A stretch of 64,000 nucleotides of DNA. Origin: Clostridia bacterium (GTDB lineage Bacteria > Bacillota > Clostridia > Oscillospirales > Acutalibacteraceae). Below the pieces are notes generated by a model, which made no database searches, was not told where the DNA came from, and saw only the letters and a program-made list of their open reading frames with translations. Made by a program: the position numbers and the translations under genes. Location: the NCBI GenBank assembly GCA_017537245.1, contig JAFYLD010000051.1, positions 45,133-109,132 on the forward strand. Direction: 5' to 3'. Shown here piece after piece: positions 52,696-61,652 of the stretch; position 1 is the first letter of the stretch, and every line of letters starts with the position of its first letter.

Positions 52696-53251
52696 CTATG
52701 CAGCTACCAGGTACGCAAGCAGCGTTTGCTTCGTCGGTATCAATGTGCATAGCAAGAGCATAGCTATCGCTAACACGTGCGATAACGTCGCCAAAAACAA
52801 GCGCTCTGCCTTCGGTAGGAATCTTAACGTTTACAATCTGCTTGTCAACGATACCGTATTTTTCACCATCAGCGCAAGTCATATGTATATGACGCTTTGC
52901 AGCGATAACACCTTCTACAAGATCAACTTCGCCACAAGGACCAACAAGCTTGCAAGCGCCACTACCTGCAACGTCGCCTGACTCACGAATTGGAGCCTGA
53001 ACACCGATTGTACGAGCGTCGGTAAGAGAAAGCTCTACTTGGTCAGCAGGACGGCAAGGACCAAGGATAGAAGCCTTGAGGCTACCCTTAGGACCTACAA
53101 CGGTTACCTTTTCTTCACAAGCGAATTGACCTGGCTGTGAAAGATCTTTTTTGTTTGTGAGGGTGTGGCCTGCGCCAAACAAGGTTTCGAGTGTTTCCTT
53201 TGTAACGTGTACGTGACGTGCTGAAATTTCAACTAATACTTCCTTTTTCAT
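52679..53251 (-). CDS. pduL: PduL-type phosphate acyltransferase
   Basis: 190 residues, the short non-microcompartment form: no N-terminal encapsulation peptide. Zinc-binding motifs: EISARHVHVT, GVIAAKRHIHMT and AMHIDTDEANA. It exchanges CoA for phosphate on acetyl- or propionyl-CoA, replacing Pta in acetate formation. No other microcompartment gene is in the window. Its own promoter (53285-53313) and AAAGGAG ribosome site mark it as first gene of the operon. Confidence 0.93.
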   Translation of the reverse strand: MKKEVLVEISARHVHVTKETLETLFGAGHTLTNKKDLSQPGQFACEEKVTVVGPKGSLKASILGPCRPADQVELSLTDARTIGVQAPIRESGDVAGSGACKLVGPCGEVDLVEGVIAAKRHIHMTCADGEKYGIVDKQIVNVKIPTEGRALVFGDVIARVSDSYALAMHIDTDEANAACVPGSCIGEILD

Positions 53252-53284
53252 AATAAAAGTCTCCTTTAATTTTCAAGTAGAGTT

Positions 53285-53313
53285 ATTCTACCATAATTTG
53301 ACATGTTTTTCAA
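53285..53313 (-). promoter_or_regulatory. promoter of the pduL operon
   Basis: Minus strand TTGAAA (53308-53313), 17 bases, TAGAAT (53285-53290). It lies between pduL and the end of the U32 peptidase gene; no clear terminator for the upstream operon is seen in these 69 bases. Confidence 0.65.
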
Positions 53314-53320
53314 GTGTATA

Positions 53321-54547
53321 TTACACTTTCATACGTAGCATTGAGCCGGTTTTAACTTCGCGCTCAAACGGAATTTTAATTTGCATCATAGGTTGATATG
53401 CCGACTCAATCTGCTTGCCCTTTTCATCATAAAGAGTAGTGGTATCAACCGCAAACGGAATGCTACCTGCCTCTAGACAATCAAGTTCCGTGCCACTTGC
53501 AAATTTGTTTTTAAGAGTTGCTAAAATACATCCGTCCTCATATCCGTCAACCACCGCCGCAATAGCGTAGTCGCGTACGTAACCCGCGTTTTCATAGGTT
53601 TGCGCATTTTCGGGACGACCAAAATAAAAACCTGTCGAGTAGGTGCGATGGCTCATTTTATTGAGTTCTTCTCTTACCCAGTCAGGCAATTTCCACTCGC
53701 CCTCGCAGTTAAGCAAACTATCAACCGCACCGCGATAAGCGTTTGCAACAACCGCAACGTAATATTCGGTTTTTGCTCTACCCTCTATCTTAATGCTTGA
53801 GACGCCCGCCGCAAGCATTTTATCAAGATGCTCTGCCATACACATATCGTTAGCATTAAGTATATAAGTACCTTTTTCGGTTTCGGTAATATCAAAATAC
53901 TGACCGGGGCGCTTTTCTTCCATAAGGCTATAACTCCAACGGCAAGGTTGAGCGCAGTCGCCGCGGTTAGCATCACGACCTGTCATATAGCTTGATAGCA
54001 AGCATCTTGCCGAAAAAGACACACACATAGCGCCGTGCGCAAAAGCCTCTATCTCAAGCTCGGGTGGTGTGTTGGCGCGAATTTTTGTGATTTCTTCTAG
54101 CGATAATTCGCGTGCCAATACCACTCGCTTTGCGCCCATTTCGTAAAATGCTTTAGCCGTTGCGCTGTTTACGATACCCGACTGCACCGATACGTGCAAT
54201 TCGCAATTTGGCGCATACTGTTTAACCATACCGATAGTACCAAGGTCTGACGCAATTACCGCATCAACGCCAATTTCGTTGAGATAACTCAAAAAGTCAG
54301 GCAAACGTACTATTTCATCCTCGTGAGGAATAGTGTTGCAGGTTACGTGTACCGTAACACCGTGCGCGTGAGCGTAGTCGACACCCTCTTTTAAATCCTC
54401 GCGGCTAAAGTTTGCACTTGCGGTTCGCATACCAAACTCTTCGCCCGCAATATAAACGGCATCGGCACCAAAATCCACCGCAGTTTTAAGTCGACTTAAA
54501 TCGCCTGCGGGGCATAATAGTTCTAGTTTTTTATTCGAATGTTTCAT
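53321..54547 (-). CDS. U32 family peptidase/RNA-hydroxylation protein (TrhP/YrrO-like)
   Basis: 408 residues. Family signature ELLCPAGDLSRLKTAVDFGA, then ASDLGTIGMVKQYAPNCELH, and the iron-sulfur-type cysteine set CVSFSARCLLSSYMTGRDAN, GDCAQPCRWSY. Recently studied members hydroxylate tRNA uridine-34 or rRNA cytidine rather than cleaving proteins. As in many Clostridia it follows mltG, overlapping it by 17 bases. Confidence 0.9.
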   Translation of the reverse strand: MKHSNKKLELLCPAGDLSRLKTAVDFGADAVYIAGEEFGMRTASANFSREDLKEGVDYAHAHGVTVHVTCNTIPHEDEIVRLPDFLSYLNEIGVDAVIASDLGTIGMVKQYAPNCELHVSVQSGIVNSATAKAFYEMGAKRVVLARELSLEEITKIRANTPPELEIEAFAHGAMCVSFSARCLLSSYMTGRDANRGDCAQPCRWSYSLMEEKRPGQYFDITETEKGTYILNANDMCMAEHLDKMLAAGVSSIKIEGRAKTEYYVAVVANAYRGAVDSLLNCEGEWKLPDWVREELNKMSHRTYSTGFYFGRPENAQTYENAGYVRDYAIAAVVDGYEDGCILATLKNKFASGTELDCLEAGSIPFAVDTTTLYDEKGKQIESAYQPMMQIKIPFEREVKTGSMLRMKV

Positions 54548-55754
54548 ATACCCAATTGTTATCCTTTTTAAGTCTTGCTATTGTAGCATTTTGTTCTGCC
54601 AATGTTTTGTGGAAATAGAAATTACCATTTTTATCGGTAACAAAATAGTAAAAACCTTGCATATCAGTATCAGGATAAAGAGCCGCATTTATCGCGTCAA
54701 GTCCAGGTGAGCAAAGTGGACCCGGTGGCAATCCTTCTACTTTATAGGTATCGTATCTACCGTTGTCGTGCTTAAACGAGCCACCGTAATAACAGGTTGG
54801 TGATGAACCAAGTGTCTTAAAATTGTCGCTATTTAAGCGATTATAAAAAACCGCAGCAACACTGCTCATATACTTAGTATTTTGACCAGATTCCATTTGA
54901 ACAATAGACGCCATAGTCAAAATCTCGTTCATGGTATAACCCATTTCTTCAGCGCGAGCGTACATTTCGTCGGTGATTTTGCTTTCCATAGTCTTAATCA
55001 ACTTATCAACAACCATTTGCGCGCATTCATACGAGTTGTCTTCATCGCTAAAGTCATAAGCATAAAACTCATAAGTATCTGGGAAAAGATAACCTTCTAA
55101 TGAATAATAGGTTTTATCTTCGTCGCAGTTTTTAAGTAGTTTTGTATTTAATTTAACGTCTTTTAATGCCGCAAAGAAGTCTTTTTTGGTACATACCTTT
55201 TCTCTTTCAAGTATGGTTGCAAGACCATCGGTAGTTTTCTTTTCGCCGTCTACGATATGTGTATAATCGTTTATACCCGTACCTTCGGGAATGGTTACCT
55301 TAACAGTTTCGGCCTTTGCACCCTCGTTTATAAGCATATCGGCAATAGCAGAATAACCCGCCTCGGTATTAAAGGTATATAAACCATATTTATACTGGCT
55401 ATCATAACCCTTTATTTTAGAGTACATTTTAAATAAAAACGGCATTTGAACCGCGCCTGCTTCTTCTAGCTTTTCGGCAATAACGGTAGTTGAAGCGCCC
55501 TGCGGTATATTCACCTGAACGACTTCGCCTCTGCCAAAGCCCATACCAACAAAGTCAAAAAGTCCTAGCACAATAGTAACGCCCAAAGCCGCCGACACAA
55601 TAAATATAGACGTAATCCATATTATATTTTTTATTGTAGACTTTCTTTTGCTCTTGCGTTTTTTTCCATTTTCTTTTTGCTCGTTGTCTTCAACGCTAAA
55701 GCCTTTGCCGATTATAAAATCGTCATCGTTAATGTTAAAATTATTATTTTGCAT
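54531..55754 (-). CDS. mltG: endolytic murein transglycosylase MltG
   Basis: 407 residues with an N-terminal cytoplasmic tail, one helix (about 42-64), a LysM-like domain (VVQVNIPQGASTTVIAEKLE) and the YceG catalytic domain: GYLFPDTYEF, MASIVQMESGQNTKYMSSVA (catalytic Glu in MESG), FYNRL and LPPGPLCSPGLDAINAALYP. It cuts growing glycan strands and sets their length. Ten bases after the DJ-1 gene in the thyX-tmk-DJ1-mltG-U32 operon. Confidence 0.95.
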   Translation of the reverse strand: MQNNNFNINDDDFIIGKGFSVEDNEQKENGKKRKSKRKSTIKNIIWITSIFIVSAALGVTIVLGLFDFVGMGFGRGEVVQVNIPQGASTTVIAEKLEEAGAVQMPFLFKMYSKIKGYDSQYKYGLYTFNTEAGYSAIADMLINEGAKAETVKVTIPEGTGINDYTHIVDGEKKTTDGLATILEREKVCTKKDFFAALKDVKLNTKLLKNCDEDKTYYSLEGYLFPDTYEFYAYDFSDEDNSYECAQMVVDKLIKTMESKITDEMYARAEEMGYTMNEILTMASIVQMESGQNTKYMSSVAAVFYNRLNSDNFKTLGSSPTCYYGGSFKHDNGRYDTYKVEGLPPGPLCSPGLDAINAALYPDTDMQGFYYFVTDKNGNFYFHKTLAEQNATIARLKKDNNWVYETFE

Positions 55755-55764
55755 AATTACCTCG

Positions 55765-56310
55765 TTAAAAACTATATCGCATACTTCTTGCCATTTTTTT
55801 AGCAGAGTCTTCGTCCTTGGTTATTGTAGCTAAATAAGTTAGCGCAAAATCTATAGCGCCGCCTGCGCCCCAACCTGTAACGATATTGCCGTCACGAACT
55901 GCGGGACGATCTAGTATATGAGCGCCGTCTAACTCTTTTTCAAAACCGGTATAGCATACCGCATTTTTACCACGTAGCAAACCCTTGTGCCCCAAAATCA
56001 TAGGAGCCGCGCAAATAGCGCCGATAATCTTACCGTTTTCTGCTGCAAAATCAATAAACTTATTTACGTTTGCGTCTGCCTCAAGGTTTGTAGTACCGGG
56101 AAGTCCACCCGGCAAAATAATGCCGTCAAGACCGTCAAACACAGCCTCGTCAATCGTGATATCGCAATCAACGATTATATTATGTGAACCGCTTATTTGC
56201 TTGGCGCCAACGCCTACTGTTTTAACCTCGATGCCTGCGCGACGCAAAACGTCAACGGGAGCTAGCGCTTCTAGTTCTTCAAAACCAGTTGCCAAAAAAA
56301 CATAAATCAT
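55765..56310 (-). CDS. DJ-1/PfpI-family protein
   Basis: 181 residues, DJ-1 type: LATGFEELEALAPVDVLRRA with the conserved Glu, LPGGLPGTTNL, and the nucleophile-elbow Cys100 in GAICAAPMILG. Members act as deglycase/chaperone-like or thiamine-related enzymes; the activity here is undetermined. It begins one base after tmk. Confidence 0.92.
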   Translation of the reverse strand: MIYVFLATGFEELEALAPVDVLRRAGIEVKTVGVGAKQISGSHNIIVDCDITIDEAVFDGLDGIILPGGLPGTTNLEADANVNKFIDFAAENGKIIGAICAAPMILGHKGLLRGKNAVCYTGFEKELDGAHILDRPAVRDGNIVTGWGAGGAIDFALTYLATITKDEDSAKKMARSMRYSF

Positions 56311-56311
56311 T

Positions 56312-56974
56312 TTATATCACCTTAAGTGTTTCTTCTAATACGTCTTTTGCGATGTCCTCTATCGAGCGAGGCTCGCCATCCTTTGCGCAAGAAATAATTG
56401 TCCAACCCGAATACTCGGCAGTAAACATAGCCGCTTTACGGCATTTGTTAAGATATTCGGTATCGCTTTCGTGAATATCTTTTTTACCCTCGTCACCGTT
56501 ATATCTGCCCGAAAGCAATTTTTGTGACACTTCAATTGGCATATCCAAAAAGATTACCTTGTCAGGTTTTGGAATAGCAACCTTGTTATACTCTAGGTCG
56601 TAAAGCCAGTCAAGAAAATCCTTCCACTCGCTTTCGTCCATCTTTGAAGTTTGATGAACCGCGTTTGAGGTGGTGTATCTACCCGATACGATAACGCCGT
56701 TTTGGTTATAGTATTCACCCCAATTAGTCTTGTAAGAAGCAAATCTATCAACCGCATAAAATAGTGATGCGGCATAGGCGTTTACGTCGCCGGGTTTTTT
56801 ACCAAACTCGCCGCCTAGATACATTTTTACAAGAGCGCTTGAATTACTGTCATAATCTGGGAAAGAAACGCTACGACTTTCTATTCCGTTTTTTAATAAA
56901 TTTTGTGGTAAAAGCTCAAGTTGTGTCGATTTGCCGCAACCATCAAGGCCTTCAATTACAATCAACTTACCCAT
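56312..56974 (-). CDS. tmk: thymidylate kinase-like protein
   Basis: 220 residues. P-loop IEGLDGCGKSTQLELL, the DR-x motif region VDRFASYKTNW, VSGRYTTSNAVHQTSK and the lid SGRYNGDEGKKDIHE. The lid has one Arg near SGR rather than the Arg-rich type of E. coli. It phosphorylates dTMP to dTDP, directly downstream of ThyX; the ATG follows the thyX stop without a gap (TAAATG). Slight divergence from canonical Tmk leaves other dNMP kinases possible. Confidence 0.88.
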   Translation of the reverse strand: MGKLIVIEGLDGCGKSTQLELLPQNLLKNGIESRSVSFPDYDSNSSALVKMYLGGEFGKKPGDVNAYAASLFYAVDRFASYKTNWGEYYNQNGVIVSGRYTTSNAVHQTSKMDESEWKDFLDWLYDLEYNKVAIPKPDKVIFLDMPIEVSQKLLSGRYNGDEGKKDIHESDTEYLNKCRKAAMFTAEYSGWTIISCAKDGEPRSIEDIAKDVLEETLKVI

Positions 56975-57739
56975 TTATTTCATTTCCTCATAAAATTTCT
57001 TAATTTCTTTTGCCTTGCCGCAGCTCATTTTACCCTCGGGACAAGGACCTGTAAGGCAAGGAGGACCTGCCTTTTTAAACAGCTCGGGAGCTACTTCCTT
57101 TACAAGAGCTAGCATTTTATTTGCAACGTCTTGAATCTCCCACTGAGCGCGGTTACAACAACGATGACGGAAGAAATTATGTAATGAACGAGCGTTCATT
57201 GTAACTACCATCTTGGTCTCACAAGCATTTGGTAATACAAAACGAGCGTCCTCTATCGCCTTTTTAGAAGCAAGTCTTGCTGCGGTCTTTTCATCTTTGC
57301 CTTCAGCCATAAATGCCTGCTTGTGCTTTTCGGTAAGTATTTCGGCAATTTTGTCATAAGATTCTTGAGCGAGTCGCATAGATTCTTTGTAAGCCTCTAG
57401 TGCCACAGGATCCCCGGCAACCTCGGGAGGAGTTACAAACTCAAACGCGCCCTCTTTTACGTAACGTTGACTCTTAACCGAATACGACGCCATTCTGTGA
57501 CGGGTAATTTGTGCCAAAAATGCACGTGACACACCCTCGATACCAAAGGTGAATGATGCGTGCTCTATAGGGCTTTCGTGACCAATTTCAGAAAGCATTT
57601 CGACAAAATCCGCCGCCTTTTCTTCGGTGAGTCCGTCATATAAATCCATAATATTTGAAGAGCTATAGCAAAGCTTTGCGGCCGATGCTATTGTCTTTTC
57701 AGGACTGGGGGTATGCGCTAGTAGTATAACGTTTGGCAT
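56975..57739 (-). CDS. thyX: flavin-dependent thymidylate synthase
   Basis: 254 residues with the ThyX motif RHRMASYSVKSQRY (residues 80-93), SPIEHASFTFGIEGVSRAFL, and NFFRHRCCNRAQWEIQDVAN. It methylates dUMP with methylene-tetrahydrofolate and FAD/NADPH. The Cys-rich C-terminal end (CLTGPCPEGKMSCGK) is common in clostridial ThyX. First gene of the five-gene operon. The 200 bases upstream are AT-rich with oligo-A/T tracts and must hold the divergent promoters of thyX and the next gene; only a TACAAT box at 57894-57899 for the plus strand is discernible. Confidence 0.97.
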   Translation of the reverse strand: MPNVILLAHTPSPEKTIASAAKLCYSSSNIMDLYDGLTEEKAADFVEMLSEIGHESPIEHASFTFGIEGVSRAFLAQITRHRMASYSVKSQRYVKEGAFEFVTPPEVAGDPVALEAYKESMRLAQESYDKIAEILTEKHKQAFMAEGKDEKTAARLASKKAIEDARFVLPNACETKMVVTMNARSLHNFFRHRCCNRAQWEIQDVANKMLALVKEVAPELFKKAGPPCLTGPCPEGKMSCGKAKEIKKFYEEMK

Positions 57740-57940
57740 AAAGTTACATCTCCTGACAAAATTTTCTCAATATAATCTTGCATATTATATCATAAAGTAT
57801 AAATAATATCAAATATTTTTTGTCGTAACGGTAGAAAATAAAAAAATGTAAAAAAATTTGTAAAAAAGGCTTTTTTTGTAAGAAGAAATGTGCTACAATG
57901 TATTTGTCAAAATTTTTATTTCTTGCGGAGGGATTTCATA

Positions 57941-59077
57941 ATGTCCAGTATTAATTTTAAGCACACACCTTATGGCGACCTTGCAATCATCAGCATGCGC
58001 GGTTGCGAAGATATTGCTTCTCAAGTAGACTACTACCTAAAAGATTGGCGCAATATCGACGAGGAACAATCATTTGTTATCGATGCTAACTGTCCTCGTT
58101 TTGGCACAGGTGAAGCAAAAGCAGTTCTTAACCATTCAGCACGCGGTCTTGATGCATTTATTATTTGCGACTGCTTTAACTACAACGTTACATACAAAAT
58201 GTATGGACAAACTGTTCCTATGAGTCCTGACGATCATTTCCAAGATCTAAAGCGCGTTATCGCGGCATTTGGTGGTAAAGCTCGTCGTATTACCGTTATT
58301 ATGCCAATGCTTTACGAAGGCAGACAGCACCGCCGTACTTCTCGTGAGTCTATGGACTGTGCGCTTGCTCTTCAAGAACTCGTTTCAATGGGTGTTAAAA
58401 ACATTATCACCTTTGATGCGCACGACCCACGTGTAAACAACGCAATTCCACTAGATGGTTTTGATAACGTTCAAGCAGCTTACCAAATGATCAAGGCGCT
58501 ACTCCGCAGCGTTCCTGACGTTAAGCTTGACCGCGACCACACTATGATCGTTTCTCCTGACGAGGGTGGTATGGGCAGATGCATCTACTACTCATCAGTT
58601 CTTGGTCTTGACCTTGGTATGTTCTACAAACGCCGTAACTACTCTATCATCGTAAACGGCAAAAACCCAATCGAAGCTCACGAATTCCTCGGTAACGATA
58701 TCGTAGGCAAAGACCTCATCCTTGTTGACGATATGATTTCTTCAGGCGAATCAATGCTTGATATCGCTGCTAAACTCAAGGAAAAAGGCGCAGGTCGTAT
58801 CTTTGTTTTCTCTACCTTTGGTCTTTTTGTTGAAGGTCTTGATAAGTTTGACGAATACTACGCAAACGGCCTTATCGACAAGGTGTTTACAACCAACCTT
58901 ATCTACCAAACACCAGAGCTTCTCTCTCGTGACTGGTACTGCAGCGTAAATATGTCGAAGTATATCGCACTTATCGTTGAAACACTTAATAACGACAACT
59001 CTATCAGCAAGTTGCTCAACCCTGTTGACAAGATTAAAGCAGTAGTAGCAAAATACGAAGCTGAAAAACAAGCGTAA
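57941..59077 (+). CDS. ribose-phosphate pyrophosphokinase-like protein
   Basis: 378 residues from ATG 57941 with GGAGGG upstream; the longer frame from 57890 has no ribosome site. PRPP-synthase architecture with two phosphoribosyltransferase folds: ITVIMPMLYEGRQHRRTSRE (ATP/flag loop), IITFDAHDPRVNNAI, and the PRPP loop ILVDDMISSGESMLDIAAKL. It is about 60 residues longer than classical Prs, a form common in Clostridia. It would make PRPP for purine, pyrimidine and NAD synthesis and for base salvage, which the deo operon would supply with bases. Confidence 0.88.
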   Translation: MSSINFKHTPYGDLAIISMRGCEDIASQVDYYLKDWRNIDEEQSFVIDANCPRFGTGEAKAVLNHSARGLDAFIICDCFNYNVTYKMYGQTVPMSPDDHFQDLKRVIAAFGGKARRITVIMPMLYEGRQHRRTSRESMDCALALQELVSMGVKNIITFDAHDPRVNNAIPLDGFDNVQAAYQMIKALLRSVPDVKLDRDHTMIVSPDEGGMGRCIYYSSVLGLDLGMFYKRRNYSIIVNGKNPIEAHEFLGNDIVGKDLILVDDMISSGESMLDIAAKLKEKGAGRIFVFSTFGLFVEGLDKFDEYYANGLIDKVFTTNLIYQTPELLSRDWYCSVNMSKYIALIVETLNNDNSISKLLNPVDKIKAVVAKYEAEKQA

Positions 59078-59094
59078 TTTAATAAAAAAATTTA

Positions 59095-59131
59095 AAGACT
59101 CCACTTGAAATTTCAAGTGGAGTCTTGATTT
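59095..59131 (+). terminator. terminator of the PRPP-synthetase-like gene
   Basis: Perfect 32-base palindrome with arms AAGACTCCACTTGAAA / TTTCAAGTGGAGTCTT, followed by GATTTTT. Confidence 0.9.
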
Positions 59132-59160
59132 TTAGGGCATAATACTTTTGGTGATTTAAA

Positions 59161-59985
59161 ATGAATATTAGAACCGACCTGGTTAGTGAAATTAAAAGTG
59201 ATAGTCCCAATAATTTATCGGGTGTTGAAACGTATGACGAGCAAATACTAGACGTTAATATATCTACCGTCAAAATCACAACCGACCTTGCCGCTAAAAA
59301 TATTGGCAAACCAAAGGGTACCTACTGCACAATTTCTTTCCCACGGCTTGACTTTGTGTGCGACAGTGAAAATATAATAACCGCTACTGTCAAAACGCTT
59401 AAAACCATAATACCACAAGGCTTTAAAACCGCGCTTGTGGTGGGACTTGGCAACGCCGATATTACACCCGACGCGTTAGGTCCGCTTGTGTGTAACCGAG
59501 TGCTTGCAACAAGGCATATAAACGACAAATTAAAGCGTGATTTAGGTCTTGAAAGGCTTAAAAGCGTTAGCGTAATTGCGCCAAACGTGCTTGGCAAAAC
59601 CGGTATCGAAAGCTACGACATAATCACTGCGGCAAGTAGCAAAATAAAGCCCGATATTATACTAGCGGTCGATGCCCTCGCCTGCCGCGATGCCGACCGT
59701 CTTTGCCGCACGATTCAAATTTCAAACACCGGTATAACGGGCGGCTCTGGTGTAAATAATGCCCGAAAACCGCTAAACCAAAACACCGTCGGCGTGCCGG
59801 TAATAGCGATAGGCGTACCTACCGTTATAGACGCTAATTCGTTTTTTGATTCGGACGAAAATATGATGGTAACGCCAAAAGAAATTGACCTGCTTGTAGA
59901 TAAAGCGGCCGATATAATCTCTCGCTCAATAAACCTATTTTTACAACCCGAAATTGACAAAGAAATCATAGAAAGTTTGACATAA
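59161..59985 (+). CDS. gpr: spore germination protease
   Basis: 274 residues, short for the family but complete at both ends. NIRTDLVSE at the N-terminus is the short propeptide region; VVGLGNADITPDALGPLVC and ILAVDALACRD carry the two catalytic Asp of this aspartic-type protease; GITGGSGVNNARKPL and GVPTVIDA are further signatures. It degrades SASP proteins when spores germinate, proving sporulation capacity. It is normally followed by spoIIP; here a sigma/partner pair on the other strand stands between them. Confidence 0.95.
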   Translation: MNIRTDLVSEIKSDSPNNLSGVETYDEQILDVNISTVKITTDLAAKNIGKPKGTYCTISFPRLDFVCDSENIITATVKTLKTIIPQGFKTALVVGLGNADITPDALGPLVCNRVLATRHINDKLKRDLGLERLKSVSVIAPNVLGKTGIESYDIITAASSKIKPDIILAVDALACRDADRLCRTIQISNTGITGGSGVNNARKPLNQNTVGVPVIAIGVPTVIDANSFFDSDENMMVTPKEIDLLVDKAADIISRSINLFLQPEIDKEIIESLT

Positions 59986-60020
59986 AAAAGCATTTCAAGA
60001 AAATTCTTGAAATGCTTTTT
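59985..60020. terminator. bidirectional terminator
   Basis: 17-bp stem AAAAAGCATTTCAAGAA / TTCTTGAAATGCTTTTT, two-base loop, between convergent gpr and the sigma-partner gene. Confidence 0.9.
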
Positions 60021-60024
60021 GCTT

Positions 60025-60972
60025 TTACGGCATTTTATCTATCTCAATTTTTACAAACTCTAAAACAGTTTTAAAACGCGCCATATCAGACCAAACCTCA
60101 CCATCATCCTCTACAACTATTGGTACGCCAACATTATTCCACGTAGAAATCGTTTCTATTAACTGCTGTTTTGTAAGGCCTGCGGCGATATAGTCCTCCG
60201 CTGTGTGAGAGCATATCCAATGCGGTGTATAAATTTTTCCGTTCGCAAAAGCGGTATAACGGCTGCGGCATTTCTCGTCGCGCAATTCTTTGTCGGACGA
60301 AAAGATTAAATCAACCTCTTCTTGTGTCAGATACCAGTATCTTTCAAATGCTTCGAACCTATCATCAATAGGCGTATAATCTACATGAAAAGGAGTGTGA
60401 TAATATCTTCCATCAACAATTACGCCCTTTTCTTGAACTGCCGCTATAAACTGCTCTTTGGTAATGCCAAGCTCATCAATAGCGGTTATCATACTCGGCA
60501 GTTCGCTTCTTGTATAGGTTTCTTTGTTTACAAGCCAAAATTGGTTATACCAACTATCTGAAATTTCCTCATCAACAATTAAATCTATATACCCCTTGCT
60601 ATCCTCAATATACTTAAATTCATATATAGCTTTATACCACCAACCGTCTGCACCGCCTATTTCGGTTGGTATGTCTTGTGCAGAGGGTACAGATTGTTCT
60701 ATCGGCGACTTGCTTTCAGTGGGTTCAGATACCACATTACTTTGGACATTGTCGTTACTTTCGGTCTCTTGGCTTGACACTACGTCATTATCGCTCGTCG
60801 TATCTATTGGCGATGTTTTATACAAATCAAATTGCCACAAACCGATACCAATTACCAAAACCAAACATATAGAAATTACACTAATGGTTATTTTTTGCGT
60901 TTTCTTTTTGCGTTTAACGTATTCGTCGCGGCGTTTAAATAGCTTTTCGGTTATTTCTTTAGTACTCTTCAT
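60025..60972 (-). CDS. single-pass membrane protein paired with ECF sigma factor, putative anti-sigma factor
   Basis: 315 residues from ATG 60972, eight bases after AGGAGGG. A 28-residue basic cytoplasmic N-terminus (TKEITEKLFKRRDEYVKRKK), one helix (about 29-50), a Ser/Asp/Glu linker and an outer domain of about 200 residues containing two related helical units (ITAIDELGITKEQFIAAVQE and YIAAGLTKQQLIETISTWNN). Overlap of 14 bases with the sigma gene and topology fit an anti-sigma factor, but no zinc-binding anti-sigma motif is present and the inner part is short. Confidence 0.65.
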   Translation of the reverse strand: MKSTKEITEKLFKRRDEYVKRKKKTQKITISVISICLVLVIGIGLWQFDLYKTSPIDTTSDNDVVSSQETESNDNVQSNVVSEPTESKSPIEQSVPSAQDIPTEIGGADGWWYKAIYEFKYIEDSKGYIDLIVDEEISDSWYNQFWLVNKETYTRSELPSMITAIDELGITKEQFIAAVQEKGVIVDGRYYHTPFHVDYTPIDDRFEAFERYWYLTQEEVDLIFSSDKELRDEKCRSRYTAFANGKIYTPHWICSHTAEDYIAAGLTKQQLIETISTWNNVGVPIVVEDDGEVWSDMARFKTVLEFVKIEIDKMP

Positions 60973-61513
60973 AAACAAAGCCCTCCTTTTCTAAGTGTTT
61001 TTTAAGAGCATTTTTTGCGCGATACAATAAATTTTCTATCTGGCGATTACTCTTTTTCATAATCGACGCCACCTGCGCGTTTGATAAATTCTCAAAATAC
61101 ACCAAGAATAGCACCTGTCTATACTCGGATGATAGATTTTTTATTGCATTATAAAGTTCTATTTTTTGTTCTTTTATTAAATATTGCTGTTCAACCGTAA
61201 GTTCCTCTACTAAAGAATTTTCATAATTTTCTATAGGAACTGTAACGTTTGAATTTTTTCTTAAATAATCTAACGCAATATTTCGCGCAATAGCATAAAG
61301 CCACGTTTTAAAAGAACTTTTTTCATTGAATTTTGGTTTTTTAATTAAAATCTTAAAAAACGTTTCCTCCATTAAATCTTCGGCAATAAAAATATTTGAA
61401 ACGTAACTATTTATGTATAGGGTAAGACAATTTTTATATTCTTCTACAATTTGTGTAAAGCCTTGATCATCACCATTAAGAAAAGTGCGATAATTTGTAG
61501 TGGCGTTTTCCAT
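60959..61513 (-). CDS. ECF-type RNA polymerase sigma factor
   Basis: 184 residues from ATG 61513 after GGGGAG. Region 2: DLMEETFFKILIKKPKF and WLYAIARNIALDYLRK; region 4: LSSEYRQVLFLVYFENLSNA, then QVASIMKKSNRQIENLLYRA helix-turn-helix. Heads the two-gene unit with the membrane partner. It is divergent from spoIIP across 139 AT-rich bases. The regulon is unknown; no ECF-type AAC promoter was recognised upstream of it. Confidence 0.93.
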   Translation of the reverse strand: MENATTNYRTFLNGDDQGFTQIVEEYKNCLTLYINSYVSNIFIAEDLMEETFFKILIKKPKFNEKSSFKTWLYAIARNIALDYLRKNSNVTVPIENYENSLVEELTVEQQYLIKEQKIELYNAIKNLSSEYRQVLFLVYFENLSNAQVASIMKKSNRQIENLLYRAKNALKKHLEKEGFVYEEY

Positions 61514-61652
61514 CTTTCTCTCCCCTTTCACTTATTAGACGTTTTAAATTTATAATTCTCTCACTATTATTTTAATTTTATCAAAAAAAATAAATTTGTA
61601 AAGTATAAAGCAATCGTGGTAAACATAGAGTATATATGGATGGTGATATGTT

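Noticed and set aside
52679-53251. Bacterial microcompartment locus because of pduL
   Set aside because: No shell protein, dehydratase or encapsulation peptide is present; this is a stand-alone acyltransferase.
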